Assembly: GCA_964447605.1 (NCBI GenBank)
Contig: CAYUTA010000046.1
Location: 1-20,812 of the forward strand
From: CAYUTA01 sp964447605
GTDB taxonomy: Bacteria; Bacillota; Clostridia; Christensenellales; CAG-138
DNA: 20,812 bases
Direction of reading: 5' to 3'
A program made the translations under genes and the position numbers. The notes under the pieces were generated by a model that was not told the DNA's origin, searched no databases, and saw only the letters and a list, made by a program, of their open reading frames with translations. This document shows, in pieces, positions 13,338-20,812 of the stretch (its first letter is position 1; every line of letters starts with the position of its first letter).

Positions 13338-13682
13338 ATGTCATATGGAAAAATGAATACGCGGATAGACATCATCTCTACCGTTCCGACCAAGGACGAT
13401 GAGGGCTTTGTCACCCACGGAGATACCATTCTCGCCAGTGTCCGTGCTTATAAGGAAGTACGCAACACTACCGCAAGGTGGGAGCGTATTATCGGGAACG
13501 CGGCTTTTTCGAGTGTGACGGCCGTGTTCACTTTCCGCAAGATACCGGGCATCGATGTTGACACCACGCTGTTTATCTCCGACGCGGACGGTCGTTACAA
13601 TATCGTCAGTGCGGGGGATGTAAAAGGGCGCGGAATGTATATCGAGGTGCTGGCTGAAAAAATCGAAGGGACGGTGATGTAA
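13338..13682 (+). CDS. head closure / head-tail adaptor protein
   Basis: 114-residue small beta-rich protein of the phage head-tail adaptor group (SPP1 gp16 / HK97 gp7-like). It begins with the family-typical MNTRIDIIS near residues 6-14, followed by EGFVTHGDTILASVRAY, and ends with a strand pattern around GMYIEVLAEKIEG. It would plug the connector after packaging and dock the tail. The ATG at 13338 is preferred over an in-frame GTG at 13323 that lies inside the previous gene; GGGGTG at 13325-13330 serves as a modest ribosome binding site. The stop overlaps the next ATG (TAATG). Confidence 0.83.
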   Translation: MSYGKMNTRIDIISTVPTKDDEGFVTHGDTILASVRAYKEVRNTTARWERIIGNAAFSSVTAVFTFRKIPGIDVDTTLFISDADGRYNIVSAGDVKGRGMYIEVLAEKIEGTVM

Positions 13683-14110
13683 TGGCGAAAGTACAAATCA
13701 AGATGCCTACAGACTTTGAAGAACACCTATCCCGTCTCGCCGACAAGACAGATGAAATCATCCCCAAGGTGCTTGAGGCGGGCGGCGAGGTCGTGCTGCA
13801 GAAGGTCAAGGGCAATTTATCCTCTGTGGTCGGCAAGGGTGTAGACAGCAAGTCAACAGGTGAGTTGGAACGTTCCCTCGGCTTATCTCCCGCCAAACAA
13901 AAGCGTGACGGTTCCGGCTGGGATATTAAAGTGGGCTTCGCCGAGCCACGCTCTGACGGAAGCAGCAATGCCAAAATCGCCAATGTCTTGGAGTACGGCC
14001 GCCACGGTCAGCCGCCGCGACCGTTCCTGAAACCTGCCAGAACGAAGAGCCGAAAGGCGGCTATCGAAGCCATGAAGGCGAAGCTCGAATCGGAGGTGGA
14101 CGGCGTATGA
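13682..14110 (+). CDS. HK97 gp10-like neck/tail-joining protein
   Basis: 142-residue protein of the HK97-gp10 family, part of the neck or tail completion complex. The helical basic start is followed by a GGEVVLQKVKGNLS segment, a TGELERSLGLSPAK block and the conserved IANVLEYGRHGQPPRPFLKPA near residues 99-119, the clearest family signature here. It is coupled to the previous gene by TAATG and to the next by ATGA. The precise role of gp10-like proteins varies between phages, so only the family is certain. Confidence 0.88.
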   Translation: MAKVQIKMPTDFEEHLSRLADKTDEIIPKVLEAGGEVVLQKVKGNLSSVVGKGVDSKSTGELERSLGLSPAKQKRDGSGWDIKVGFAEPRSDGSSNAKIANVLEYGRHGQPPRPFLKPARTKSRKAAIEAMKAKLESEVDGV

Positions 14111-14463
14111 GCATACTATCCGAACTGAATACGCTGCTGTCGCCCATTCTCCCTGTGGAGACGGGCGTTTTTTCTGGCGTTGCGCCGGATGAATATCTCG
14201 TACTGACGCCCATGACGGACGAGTACGCGCTGTTCGGTGATGACAAGCCGCTTGTCGATATTTCCGAGGTGCGGATTTCGCTGTTCTCGAAGAATAACTA
14301 TCAACAACGAAAGCGGCAAATCGTAGCGGCGTTGCTGTCCGCTGAATTCACGATAACCGACCGCCGCTACATCGGCTACGAAAGCGACAGCGGGTACCAT
14401 CATTTTGTCGTTGATTGCGGCAAGTGTTACGAAGTAACACCAGAATATGAATTGGAGGATTGA
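14107..14463 (+). CDS. tail terminator / tail completion protein
   Basis: 118-residue alpha/beta protein between the gp10-like and major tail genes, the standard place for the tail terminator that caps the tail tube at the head end. It shows a short N-terminal helix, a central strand EYLVLTPMTDEYALF, the characteristic VDISEVRISLFSKNNY strand, a helix with KRQIVAALLSAEF, and a C-terminal strand pair. Sequence signal for the family is modest, so position carries part of the call. Start and stop are tightly coupled to neighbours: ATGA at 14107 and a 2-base gap to the next ATG. Confidence 0.75.
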   Translation: MSILSELNTLLSPILPVETGVFSGVAPDEYLVLTPMTDEYALFGDDKPLVDISEVRISLFSKNNYQQRKRQIVAALLSAEFTITDRRYIGYESDSGYHHFVVDCGKCYEVTPEYELED

Positions 14464-14465
14464 TT

Positions 14466-15056
14466 ATGGCTACAATCGGGCTTGACAAATTATACTACGC
14501 GCCGATTACCGAAGCGGAAGATACGGGCGACGAAACCTATGGCACGCCCGTCATGCTCGCCAAGGCGATCTCGGCGGAGCTTTCCATCGAACTCGCGGAA
14601 GCGACTCTCTGGGCGGACGACGGCGCCGCTGAAATTGTGAAAGAGTTCAAAAACGGCACGTTGACCTTGGGTGTCGATACCATCGGGCGCAGTGTCGCGG
14701 CGGCTTTGACCGGGGCGACAGCGGATGAAAACGGAGTGCTTATCTCCGCTTCCGAGGACGGCGGTGCGCCCGTCGCGATCGGATTCAGGGCAAAGAAATC
14801 AAACGGCAAGTATAAATATTTCTGGCTCTATCGCGTGAAATTCGGAGTACCCAGCACCAACCTCGCCACCAAGGGCGACAGTATCACCTTCAGCACGCCC
14901 ACCGTTGAGGGCACCGTCATGCGGCGCGTAAAAGTAGACGGCAAGGGCAATCATCCGTGGAAAGCCGAAGCAGATGAGGACGACACCGGCGTATTGCCGG
15001 CAACGATATCGGCATGGTACACAGAGGTCTACGAACCGTCATACACGGCGGATTAA
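14466..15056 (+). CDS. major tail tube protein
   Basis: 196-residue beta-rich major tail protein of the phi13-like type, which stacks in rings to form the non-contractile tail tube. It opens with MATIGLDKLYYAPIT and includes the hallmark AKAISAELSIELAEATLWAD with a KEFKNGTLTLG strand. Central GFRAKKSNGKYKYFWLYRVKF and the T-rich GDSITFSTPTVEGTV lie further on. The ATG at 14466 has GGAGG at 14454-14458 with a 7-base spacer; the in-frame TTG at 14460 overlaps the previous gene and is less likely. No extra Ig-like C-terminal domain is present. It is probably among the most strongly expressed proteins of the operon, judging by its structural role. Confidence 0.93.
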   Translation: MATIGLDKLYYAPITEAEDTGDETYGTPVMLAKAISAELSIELAEATLWADDGAAEIVKEFKNGTLTLGVDTIGRSVAAALTGATADENGVLISASEDGGAPVAIGFRAKKSNGKYKYFWLYRVKFGVPSTNLATKGDSITFSTPTVEGTVMRRVKVDGKGNHPWKAEADEDDTGVLPATISAWYTEVYEPSYTAD

Positions 15057-15069
15057 GGAGGGCTGGCTT

Positions 15070-15453
15070 ATGGATACCGAAAGAAGCGCAAGCATCAATA
15101 TCGGTGGCACTGAGTACGAGTTGGTGCTCACCACCCGCGCCACAAAAGAAATCGCACGCCGCTATGGCGGGCTGGAGAATTTGGGCGACAAGCTGATGAA
15201 ATCAGAGAACTTCGAACTCGCCCTCGATGAAATCATATGGCTCATAACGGTGCTGGCAAATCAGATCATCCTTGTACACAATCTAAAAAACAAGGACGCT
15301 CCCAAGGATGTGCTGACCGAGGAGGAAGTGGAACTCTTGACCACACCTCTCGAACTCGCCACATACAAGGCGGCGATTACGGAGGCCATGTTCAAAGGCA
15401 CGGCTCGGAATATTGAGAGCGAGGCTGACTCAAAAAACGTGGAGGTCGGGTAA
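15070..15453 (+). CDS. tail assembly chaperone, short form (gpG-like)
   Basis: 127-residue protein between the major tail and tape measure genes, the position of lambda gpG. It has a beta N-terminus (INIGGTEYELVLTTRATKEI), a helical middle (FELALDEIIWLITVLANQII) and an acidic helix-rich C-terminus. It would coat the tape measure protein during tail assembly. AAGGAGG at 15055-15061 overlaps the previous stop and gives an 8-base spacer. Near its 3' end is an in-frame slippery heptamer that should shift a minority of ribosomes into the -1 frame, making the longer form. The family call rests mainly on position and the frameshift. Confidence 0.85.
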   Translation: MDTERSASINIGGTEYELVLTTRATKEIARRYGGLENLGDKLMKSENFELALDEIIWLITVLANQIILVHNLKNKDAPKDVLTEEEVELLTTPLELATYKAAITEAMFKGTARNIESEADSKNVEVG

Positions 15454-15644
15454 GCGACGAGGAGTTGTTTACTCGACTTTTGTATTACGGCACAGTTCAC
15501 TTACATCGCTCCGAAGAGGAAACGTGGCTCATGCCTTTAGGGAAGCTGTTGGATTTATGGGAATGCCACAAGCAGTTCCTTGGCATGGCGAAGCCGAAAC
15601 GGGAGGTTTTCATCGATGAAGTGATTCCACCGGGATTGAATTGA
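15070..15644 (+). CDS. tail assembly chaperone, frameshifted long form (gpGT-like)
   Basis: Predicted product of the -1 frameshift at 15432-15438: about 123 residues of the short form followed by a 68-codon extension in the -1 frame, about 191 residues in all. The extension reads RGGRVSDEELFTRLLYYG, continues through HRSEEETWLMPLGKLLDLWE and ends EVIPPGLN. It looks like a real protein, being Trp- and Leu-rich with alternating charges, and is typical of the T domain that in lambda-type phages binds the tail tube protein. There is no ribosome binding site or good start codon for independent translation of the extension, which favours frameshifting. It ends 18 bases before the tape measure ATG, which has its own ribosome binding site. 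The join is not a damaged gene, since the slippery site is in phase. Confidence 0.8.
15432..15438 (+). promoter_or_regulatory. programmed -1 ribosomal frameshift site A AAA AAC
   Basis: The heptamer AAAAAAC is in the correct phase: in the zero frame it reads TCA-AAA-AAC (Ser-Lys-Asn), so the P- and A-site codons are AAA and AAC. It lies 5 codons before the zero-frame stop at 15451-15453. A small stem, GTCG (15445-15448) with CGAC (15455-15458), begins 6 bases downstream, a spacing suitable for stimulation though the stem is weak. Shifting gives a 68-codon extension to a TGA at 15642-15644. Confidence 0.82.
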
Positions 15645-15662
15645 GGAAGGAGGGCATGACCT

Positions 15663-18200
15663 ATGGCAGGCGACACGTTCGGCATCAAACTGGGAATCGA
15701 AGGGGAAAAGCAATTCAAGGATGCCCTCCGGGACATCAATCAATCCTTTAAGGTGCTGGGGAGCGAGATGAAACTCGTCACCTCTCAGTTTGACAAACAG
15801 GATAAATCCGTGGCGGCGGTCGCTTCGCGGAATGAAGTGTTGAATAAGTCCATCGAGGCGCAAAAGGATAAAATAAAGACCCTGGAAGCCGCCCTCGCAA
15901 ACGCCTCTGACAGTTTCGGCGAAAACGATAAACGTACCCAAAACTGGGCGATCCAGCTGAACAACGCCAAAGCGGAGCTCAACGGCATGGAGCGCGAACT
16001 GAATAGCAACAATAGCGCCCTTGACGAACACGCTGAAACCACAGATGAAAGTGCCGAAAACATGGAGGACGCTGCCGAGGCCGCCGATGAGCTGGCGGAT
16101 GAGTTGGATGATGCCGCCGATTCCGCCGATAAAGGCAGCGGCAAATTCGAGAAGCTGGGTGGTGTGCTAAAAGGCATCGGCGCCGCCTTGGGCGCTGTCG
16201 CTGTGGCCGCCGGAGCCGCCGCCATCAAGCTCGGCAAAGAAGTTATATCCGCCTATGCGGACTATGAGCAGCTTGTCGGAGGTGTCGAGACATTGTTCGG
16301 AGATGCGTCACAGGCTGTGCAGGGCTATGCGGAAAATGCCTTCAAGACCGCCGGTATGTCCGCGAACGAGTATATGGAAACGGTCACCGGCTTTTCCGCA
16401 AGCCTTATACAGTCCCTCGGCGGCGACACCGCGAAGGCGGCGCAGGTCGCGGATATGGCCATCACCGATATGGCTGACAACGCCAACAAAATGGGTACGG
16501 ACATCTCGTCCATCCAAAGCGCCTACCAGGGGTTTGCCAAACAGAACTACACGATGCTCGACAACCTGAAACTTGGCTACGGCGGCACAAAAACGGAAAT
16601 GGAGCGGCTTCTTGCCGATGCCGAGAAAATTTCCGGCATCAAGTACGATTTATCCTCGTTTTCGGATTTGACTGAGGCGATCCATGTTATCCAAACTGAA
16701 ATGGGTATCACGGGTACAACCGCACTGGAAGCCACGGAAACAATCAGCGGCTCTATGGCCGGTATGCAGTCGGCAATCAGCAATCTTATGGCGGGGCTTG
16801 GCAATGCCAACGCGGATGTCGGTCTCCTGATTGGCAATGTGGTGGAAGCGTTCCAAAACGTCATGAAAAATATCGTACCTGTCATCGAGAATATCGTGAA
16901 GGCGCTGCCGCCCGCTCTTGACGGGATACTCAAGGCGGTGGGCGATCTGCTCCCGACCTTGCTCTCAACGGTTGTGGATTTGTTTACGCAGGTGCTGACT
17001 ACGATTTTATCCCTCTTGCCGGAACTGATACCGGCGGCCGTGGATGCGGTCATGACGATAGTGGGTGCGCTTATTGACAGCCTTCCGCTCCTCATCGAGG
17101 CGGCATTTCAGCTGGTGACCTCACTCGTGCAAGGCATCGGCGAGGCATTGCCGCAATTAATACCGGCGGCAGTCAACGCCATTATCACCATCGTGCAAGG
17201 ATTAATCGATAATATGCCCATGCTTCTTGACGCGGCATTACAGCTAATTCTCGGATTGGCAGATGGTTTGCTTGCGGCTCTGCCTCAGTTGATTGCCGCA
17301 TTGCCCGCACTGATTGAGTCTATCCTTGATTTCATCATTGGCGCGATTCCTCAGATCATTGATGCAGGAATACAGCTTTTCGTCTCACTGGTGACTGCAC
17401 TGCCGGAAATCATAGCGAGTATCATCGCTGTAATTCCGCAGATAATCTCCTCCCTGGTGACCGCCATCATACAGTCGATACCGATGATTATTCAAGCGGG
17501 CATTGATTTGTTGGTGTCATTGATTCAAGCTCTGCCGCAGATTATTACGTCCATCGTGGCGGCGATTCCGATTATTATTGAGGGGCTGGTCAACGCCATC
17601 GTAGGCAACATCGATAAAATCATCATGGCTGGTGTGCAGCTTCTGACCTCGCTGATTACGAACCTTCCGAAAATCATTGTGGAAGTGGTAAAAGCCGTGC
17701 CGCAGATCATTGCTGCATTGGTTAAGGGATTTATGGATTCGGCCGGGAAGATTGTCAACGTGGGTTCTGACCTTATCAAAGGCTTATGGCAGGGTATCTC
17801 CAATGTCGGTGATTGGCTGTGGGGTAAAATCTCCGGTTTCTTCGGCGGCGTGGTCGACAAGATTAAGAATTTCTTCGGCATTCACTCTCCGTCAACCTTG
17901 TTTGCGGAACTCGGTGGCAACATGGGTGAAGGCATCGGCGTGGGTTTTGAAAAAGCCATGGAACACGTCAGTGATGATATGCAGAACGCCATCCCTTCCA
18001 GCTTTGATGTGGATGCCGGGGTTAATGTGCATGGTGGTGTAAATGGTGTCGGCGGTTTGGGCGGTGCCGGCGGCAGTCCGCTGGTGGTCGTTCAGCAGAT
18101 GATTGTCCGAACCGAGGACGATATCCGCCGTGTTTCTCAAGAACTATATAACTTGATGCAGACCGGCTCACGGGCGCAAGGTCAGTTTAATCCGGCATAA
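15663..18200 (+). CDS. tail tape measure protein
   Basis: 845-residue tape measure protein, which sets tail length and is ejected ahead of the DNA. Residues 1 to about 160 are a long polar, Ala/Glu/Asp-rich coiled coil. A Gly/Ala hydrophobic segment follows (about 170-190), then the tape-domain block with YEQLVGGVETLFGDAS (201-216) and the characteristic run including YADYEQ and TAKAAQVADMAITDMADN. Residues 415-711 are a strongly hydrophobic array of seven roughly 44-residue repeats. The C-terminus has the family signature FFGIHSPSTLF with ELGGNMGEGIGVGFEKAM (about 738-770), then a Gly-rich tail. GGAGG at 15649-15653 supports the ATG. Using the rule of thumb of about 0.15 nm per residue, the tail would be roughly 125 nm if the whole chain measures; this is inference. 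No peptidase or lysozyme domain is visible. Confidence 0.96.
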   Translation: MAGDTFGIKLGIEGEKQFKDALRDINQSFKVLGSEMKLVTSQFDKQDKSVAAVASRNEVLNKSIEAQKDKIKTLEAALANASDSFGENDKRTQNWAIQLNNAKAELNGMERELNSNNSALDEHAETTDESAENMEDAAEAADELADELDDAADSADKGSGKFEKLGGVLKGIGAALGAVAVAAGAAAIKLGKEVISAYADYEQLVGGVETLFGDASQAVQGYAENAFKTAGMSANEYMETVTGFSASLIQSLGGDTAKAAQVADMAITDMADNANKMGTDISSIQSAYQGFAKQNYTMLDNLKLGYGGTKTEMERLLADAEKISGIKYDLSSFSDLTEAIHVIQTEMGITGTTALEATETISGSMAGMQSAISNLMAGLGNANADVGLLIGNVVEAFQNVMKNIVPVIENIVKALPPALDGILKAVGDLLPTLLSTVVDLFTQVLTTILSLLPELIPAAVDAVMTIVGALIDSLPLLIEAAFQLVTSLVQGIGEALPQLIPAAVNAIITIVQGLIDNMPMLLDAALQLILGLADGLLAALPQLIAALPALIESILDFIIGAIPQIIDAGIQLFVSLVTALPEIIASIIAVIPQIISSLVTAIIQSIPMIIQAGIDLLVSLIQALPQIITSIVAAIPIIIEGLVNAIVGNIDKIIMAGVQLLTSLITNLPKIIVEVVKAVPQIIAALVKGFMDSAGKIVNVGSDLIKGLWQGISNVGDWLWGKISGFFGGVVDKIKNFFGIHSPSTLFAELGGNMGEGIGVGFEKAMEHVSDDMQNAIPSSFDVDAGVNVHGGVNGVGGLGGAGGSPLVVVQQMIVRTEDDIRRVSQELYNLMQTGSRAQGQFNPA
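16905..17795 (+). repeat. seven-unit 44-residue repeat array in tape measure gene
   Basis: Units start with Leu-Pro and follow the pattern LP-x-hydrophobic patch, mid-unit proline (I/V-P), then a Gly-containing helix and LV/LT-SL. They start at 16905 (37 residues), 17016 (44), 17148 (44), 17280 (40), 17400 (44), 17532 (44) and 17664 (44, most diverged). DNA identity between units is moderate, so the array is divergent rather than freshly duplicated. Unit gain or loss would change tail length in 132-base steps. Confidence 0.8.
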
Positions 18201-18216
18201 AGGAGGTGCAAGCAGA

Positions 18217-18990
18217 ATGGGATTTATTTATGGCGGCATATCGTCGCAGAGCATGAAAATACGGGCGAGGCTGACCAATTGGCAAGCCTCACCCTCTCTT
18301 CGCAACTCCTTTGTGAGTATCCCCGGCAAAGCGGGGGTGGCTGACTTCGGCAGCGACAGCGCCGAGCGGATTGTTACCGTACACTGCAATATCTACCCAC
18401 AGCGTGGCTTCGCCTCTCTTGTTTCTGTGCTGGACGACATGGCTGAGTGGCTCGATCCGGCACACGGAGCAAAGCAGGTTGTTTTTGATGATGTTCCCGA
18501 CCGCTACTATACCGCGCGGCTTTCCGAAGCGGTGGACTGTGAACGGCTTATCCTGTCGGCGGGCGCGTTTGATTTACGCTTCGTCTGCCCCGATCCCCAC
18601 GCCTACGCGCTGACGGATGAAAGCTATACCATTACCGCTACCGGCAGCCACGAGGTGCGGCGGCTCAAAGGCAATACCGACTCCGAGCCGGTGTATCTGC
18701 TCAAGGGAGTCATTCCGTCCGGAACATCCAGCTACGTTTCGCTTGTCACCAACAATGAGGAACTGCGCGTTAGCGGCGCGCTGGCGGATGGCGAAACGCT
18801 GGTCATCGATACCGGCAGGGTGACCGCGAAGGTAGTGGACGCGCAGGGCGAGACGCTCCGAAACGGCCTGCCGTGCTTGGAGGAGTTGAACTTTCCTGTG
18901 CTGGCAAAAGGTATCAACGCTATTCAAATATCAACCGTGGGGGCGACCTTCACGGAACTAAAAATACAGGCACAGAGCCGTTGGAGGTGA
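18217..18990 (+). CDS. distal tail protein (Dit, siphovirus tail component)
   Basis: 257-residue distal tail protein of the Gram-positive siphovirus family, forming the hexameric hub between tail tube and tip. The N-terminal half contains the family pattern SIPGKAGVADFGSDSAERIV, then a region rich in strands with LVSVLDDMAEWLDPAHGAKQ and FDDVPDRYYTARLSEAVD (about residues 87-107) and FDLRFVCPDPHAYAL. The C-terminal half is a beta-sandwich (galectin-like in relatives), with LEELNFPVLAKGINAIQI. The ribosome binding site AAAGGAGGTG overlaps the tape measure stop, and its own stop lies inside the ribosome binding site of the next gene. Its place between tape measure and tail endopeptidase is canonical. 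Confidence 0.92.
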   Translation: MGFIYGGISSQSMKIRARLTNWQASPSLRNSFVSIPGKAGVADFGSDSAERIVTVHCNIYPQRGFASLVSVLDDMAEWLDPAHGAKQVVFDDVPDRYYTARLSEAVDCERLILSAGAFDLRFVCPDPHAYALTDESYTITATGSHEVRRLKGNTDSEPVYLLKGVIPSGTSSYVSLVTNNEELRVSGALADGETLVIDTGRVTAKVVDAQGETLRNGLPCLEELNFPVLAKGINAIQISTVGATFTELKIQAQSRWR

Positions 18991-18994
18991 CGAT

Positions 18995-20776
18995 GTGGCG
19001 GTAAAATCAATTTTAACCACACAGGAGGATTTCACGGGCGAAATTCCCATAACTACGCAAACTGCCGCGATGTGGCGCTTCAACGAAGCCGCACCGGACA
19101 GTGACACCCGGCTCTTGGACTCCTCCGGCAACGGGCGGCATCTTACGGTTTCGGGTTGGTCTGGAACTACCGCATCACTGCCTGTTAGCTGGCATGGCAG
19201 ATATTTTCGCATGAACATCAATAATCCGACTACCGAAAAAACACACCTGATTGCCACCAATGACGGCAGCTTCTTTTCGGATTTGGGCGATAAAATTGCT
19301 GTCGGCGGTTGGATTAACCCGACCACATATTCAATCGGCAACACATACTGCCCGATTTTCAACACGCGCGGCGGCCCCGGCCAGCCGCTTTTATATATTT
19401 CCCTCATCTCCGGCAGGCCTCGTATGATGCTGTACAATTCGGCGGGAACACTGATTCTCGACCAAAGCGAAACGCCGACCATTACACTAAAAAACAATGG
19501 CTGGTACTTTATCGCCGCTATTTTTAATGTGGCAAATAAAACGGCACAATGCGTTCTTGGAGACCGAAGCGATGGCGCGGTGTGGACTTCACCGCCGCGA
19601 ACTTTCACGGGTGAGATTAACCGCTCCTGCGTGGCAAATATAGAAATCGGACGCCACACCGACACCTACTGGTATGCGGGCGGCGTGGACGATTGGTTTT
19701 TTGAAACGGACAGCCAGCTCACCACTGATGACTTGATTCAGTATTTTAGGCAGGCAATGCTTGCAAATGCGGCCGATTCTTCCTCTAACGTGGATGGACT
19801 TGTGGAACCCGGCACAGTTCTGCTTAAACGGACAAATGATGCCTATGCCGAGAGCGGCGAGTTGGAAACTGCGGCGGCGCTCTGCGCGCTATCCGGCTCG
19901 GGGCGTGTGGCGGTGACATCGGAATATGCGGCGGGTGTGACGGCAATATCCCTCGTGGAAACCTCGACCTCCAACAACATGACCGATTGGTCTGTGTGGC
20001 AGGCGGTCGGCACAAACGGCGAATTGCAGTCGCCCAACCGAGAATATATCCGATATCGCATTACGCTGGCTACCAACAACACCGCGCAAACGCCCCGCCT
20101 TTTAGATATACAGCTTCATGACATTCCAAAATCGCCTTATGAACGATTGGGTTTCGCCCGCCCTGTGGTGCTTGACAGCAATAGTGCATGGGAGTCAGTG
20201 CTTGAAAACGCCTACGACATCATCGCCACCGGTGAAGTCAACGGCGCAGACACTTTGGATTTTAAGATTCCATTTAATGATGGCAAACGGGTATCCTTGG
20301 ATAATGAGAAATCGGTGCAGATTGCCGATGAGATTTACCGTGTGCGAACGTTGACTGATGAAAAGGCATCCGACGGCAGCATTTTGACCTCGGTGTATGC
20401 GGAAGCCGCATTCTATGATCTGACTTACTCTGCTGAGAAGCAGCCGACAGAGTTTAACGCCACCCGCGCCGATGAAGCGATGCGGTATGCTCTGCAGGAT
20501 ACCGGCTGGTCGGTGGGAACGGTAAATGTCAGTACGCTGCGGACTTGGACTTGTGAGGAAAAGAATGCCCTCGCCATCTTGCGGCAGGTGCAGAATATCC
20601 ACGGTGGTGATCTGGTCTTTGACAGCCGAAACCGCCTTGTGAGCCTGCTGACATTCAGCGGTACGGACAGCGGCGCATTGTTTGCTTACAAGAAGAACCT
20701 TACCAGTATCAAGCGAGTGGTTGACACCAGAAGTCTTGTCACTCGGCTTTATGCATACGGAAAGATTAACTATTAA
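18995..20776 (+). CDS. LamG-domain tail protein with truncated prophage endopeptidase region
   Basis: 593-residue protein in the Tal (tail-associated endopeptidase) position. Residues about 20-255 form a LamG/concanavalin-A-like beta-sandwich: MWRFNEA near 26-32, GGWINPTTYS, then WYFIAAIFNVANKTAQCVL and the closing VDDWFFETDSQLTTDDLIQY. Such domains bind carbohydrate, which suggests a cell-wall contact role. A beta-rich linker follows. From about residue 380 comes the tail endopeptidase/adaptor region (FDSRNRLVSLLTFSG with RSLVTRLYAYG near the end). In relatives this domain continues well beyond the YGK motif, but here a TAA stops it three residues later. The first base after 20776 is followed in another frame by protein-like sequence, so the gene may be broken or frameshifted. 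The start is GTG at 18995 with GGAGG at 18983-18987; the ATG at 18993 is out of frame. Confidence 0.82.
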   Translation: MAVKSILTTQEDFTGEIPITTQTAAMWRFNEAAPDSDTRLLDSSGNGRHLTVSGWSGTTASLPVSWHGRYFRMNINNPTTEKTHLIATNDGSFFSDLGDKIAVGGWINPTTYSIGNTYCPIFNTRGGPGQPLLYISLISGRPRMMLYNSAGTLILDQSETPTITLKNNGWYFIAAIFNVANKTAQCVLGDRSDGAVWTSPPRTFTGEINRSCVANIEIGRHTDTYWYAGGVDDWFFETDSQLTTDDLIQYFRQAMLANAADSSSNVDGLVEPGTVLLKRTNDAYAESGELETAAALCALSGSGRVAVTSEYAAGVTAISLVETSTSNNMTDWSVWQAVGTNGELQSPNREYIRYRITLATNNTAQTPRLLDIQLHDIPKSPYERLGFARPVVLDSNSAWESVLENAYDIIATGEVNGADTLDFKIPFNDGKRVSLDNEKSVQIADEIYRVRTLTDEKASDGSILTSVYAEAAFYDLTYSAEKQPTEFNATRADEAMRYALQDTGWSVGTVNVSTLRTWTCEEKNALAILRQVQNIHGGDLVFDSRNRLVSLLTFSGTDSGALFAYKKNLTSIKRVVDTRSLVTRLYAYGKINY

Positions 20777-20812
20777 AAGTCAACCCTAAAAATGAGGAAT
20801 GGTGGTCAAGGA
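20777..20812 (+). other. right edge, possible out-of-frame continuation of tail endopeptidase
   Basis: Only 36 bases. In the frame starting at 20779 it reads VNPKNEEWWSR with no stop to the window end. This is compatible with continuation of the tail protein after a one- or two-base shift in the A-rich stretch 20774-20778. Too short to assign. Confidence 0.3.

Noticed and set aside
15413..15619. 68-codon + strand ORF over the chaperone junction
   Set aside because: It is in neither the zero nor the -1 chaperone frame, has no ribosome binding site and looks like an out-of-frame shadow.
1..20812. CRISPR arrays, tRNA/rRNA genes, insertion sequences, diversity-generating retroelement repeats
   Set aside because: No regularly spaced direct repeats, cloverleaf genes, transposase or reverse transcriptase sequences were seen. 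A tRNA scan program would be needed to exclude odd tRNAs fully.
20760..20812. Intron or insertion-element boundary as cause of the early stop in the tail endopeptidase
   Set aside because: The last 50 bases show no group I or group II intron hallmarks or element terminus, and protein-like sequence resumes at once in another frame, which fits a small frameshift better.

Overview
The window is a 20.8 kb stretch of a temperate siphovirus, most likely an integrated prophage of a clostridial or other low-to-mid GC Firmicute. The evidence is a one-way gene train (every convincing gene is on the + strand), strong AAGGAGG-type ribosome binding sites, ATGA/TAATG start-stop overlaps, and an HK97-type head and long-tail gene set in canonical order. 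No integrase, repressor, lysis gene or host gene is visible, so the prophage ends lie outside. The host assignment is inference.

Layout. 1-267 is non-coding, AT-rich and rich in inverted repeats. 268-2373 is the end of the replication/recombination module: a VRR-NUC nuclease, a stand-alone SNF2-type helicase, and a DUF1492/ArpU-like regulator that probably switches on late genes. 2374-3535 starts the packaging module: candidate late promoter and leader hairpin, HNH packaging endonuclease, a GC-rich spacer that is a good candidate for the cos site, and a P27-type small terminase. 3539-8140 is a four-gene cassette that separates the terminase subunits by 4.7 kb: a PAPS-reductase-like PP-loop protein, a ParB-domain/DNA methyltransferase fusion, a cytosine-C5 methyltransferase with an unusual internal repeat array, and a conserved protein of unknown function. 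8258-12993 holds large terminase, portal, ClpP-like prohead protease and HK97-fold capsid protein. 13018-15056 holds the head-tail connector, head closure, gp10-like, tail terminator and major tail tube genes. 15070-15644 is the tail assembly chaperone pair, joined by a predicted programmed -1 frameshift at A AAA AAC. 15663-18200 is the tape measure with a seven-unit, 44-residue repeat array. 18217-20776 holds the distal tail protein and a LamG/tail-endopeptidase protein whose reading frame stops early, 36 bases before the window ends.

How the genes work together. The nuclease, helicase and regulator close the early program. The regulator probably drives one long late transcript starting near 2400. 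HNH plus TerS/TerL would cut at cos and pump DNA through the portal into a ClpP-matured capsid. The modification cassette is co-transcribed with packaging genes, so it would mark progeny DNA just before or during packaging; this is a plausible anti-restriction arrangement, with the PP-loop protein as the least understood part.

Most notable: the cassette between terS and terL, the TL-repeat array inside the C5 methyltransferase together with its CCQ catalytic motif, the in-frame -1 slippery heptamer, the candidate cos site, matching leader hairpins before HNH and TerL, and the early stop in the tail endopeptidase.
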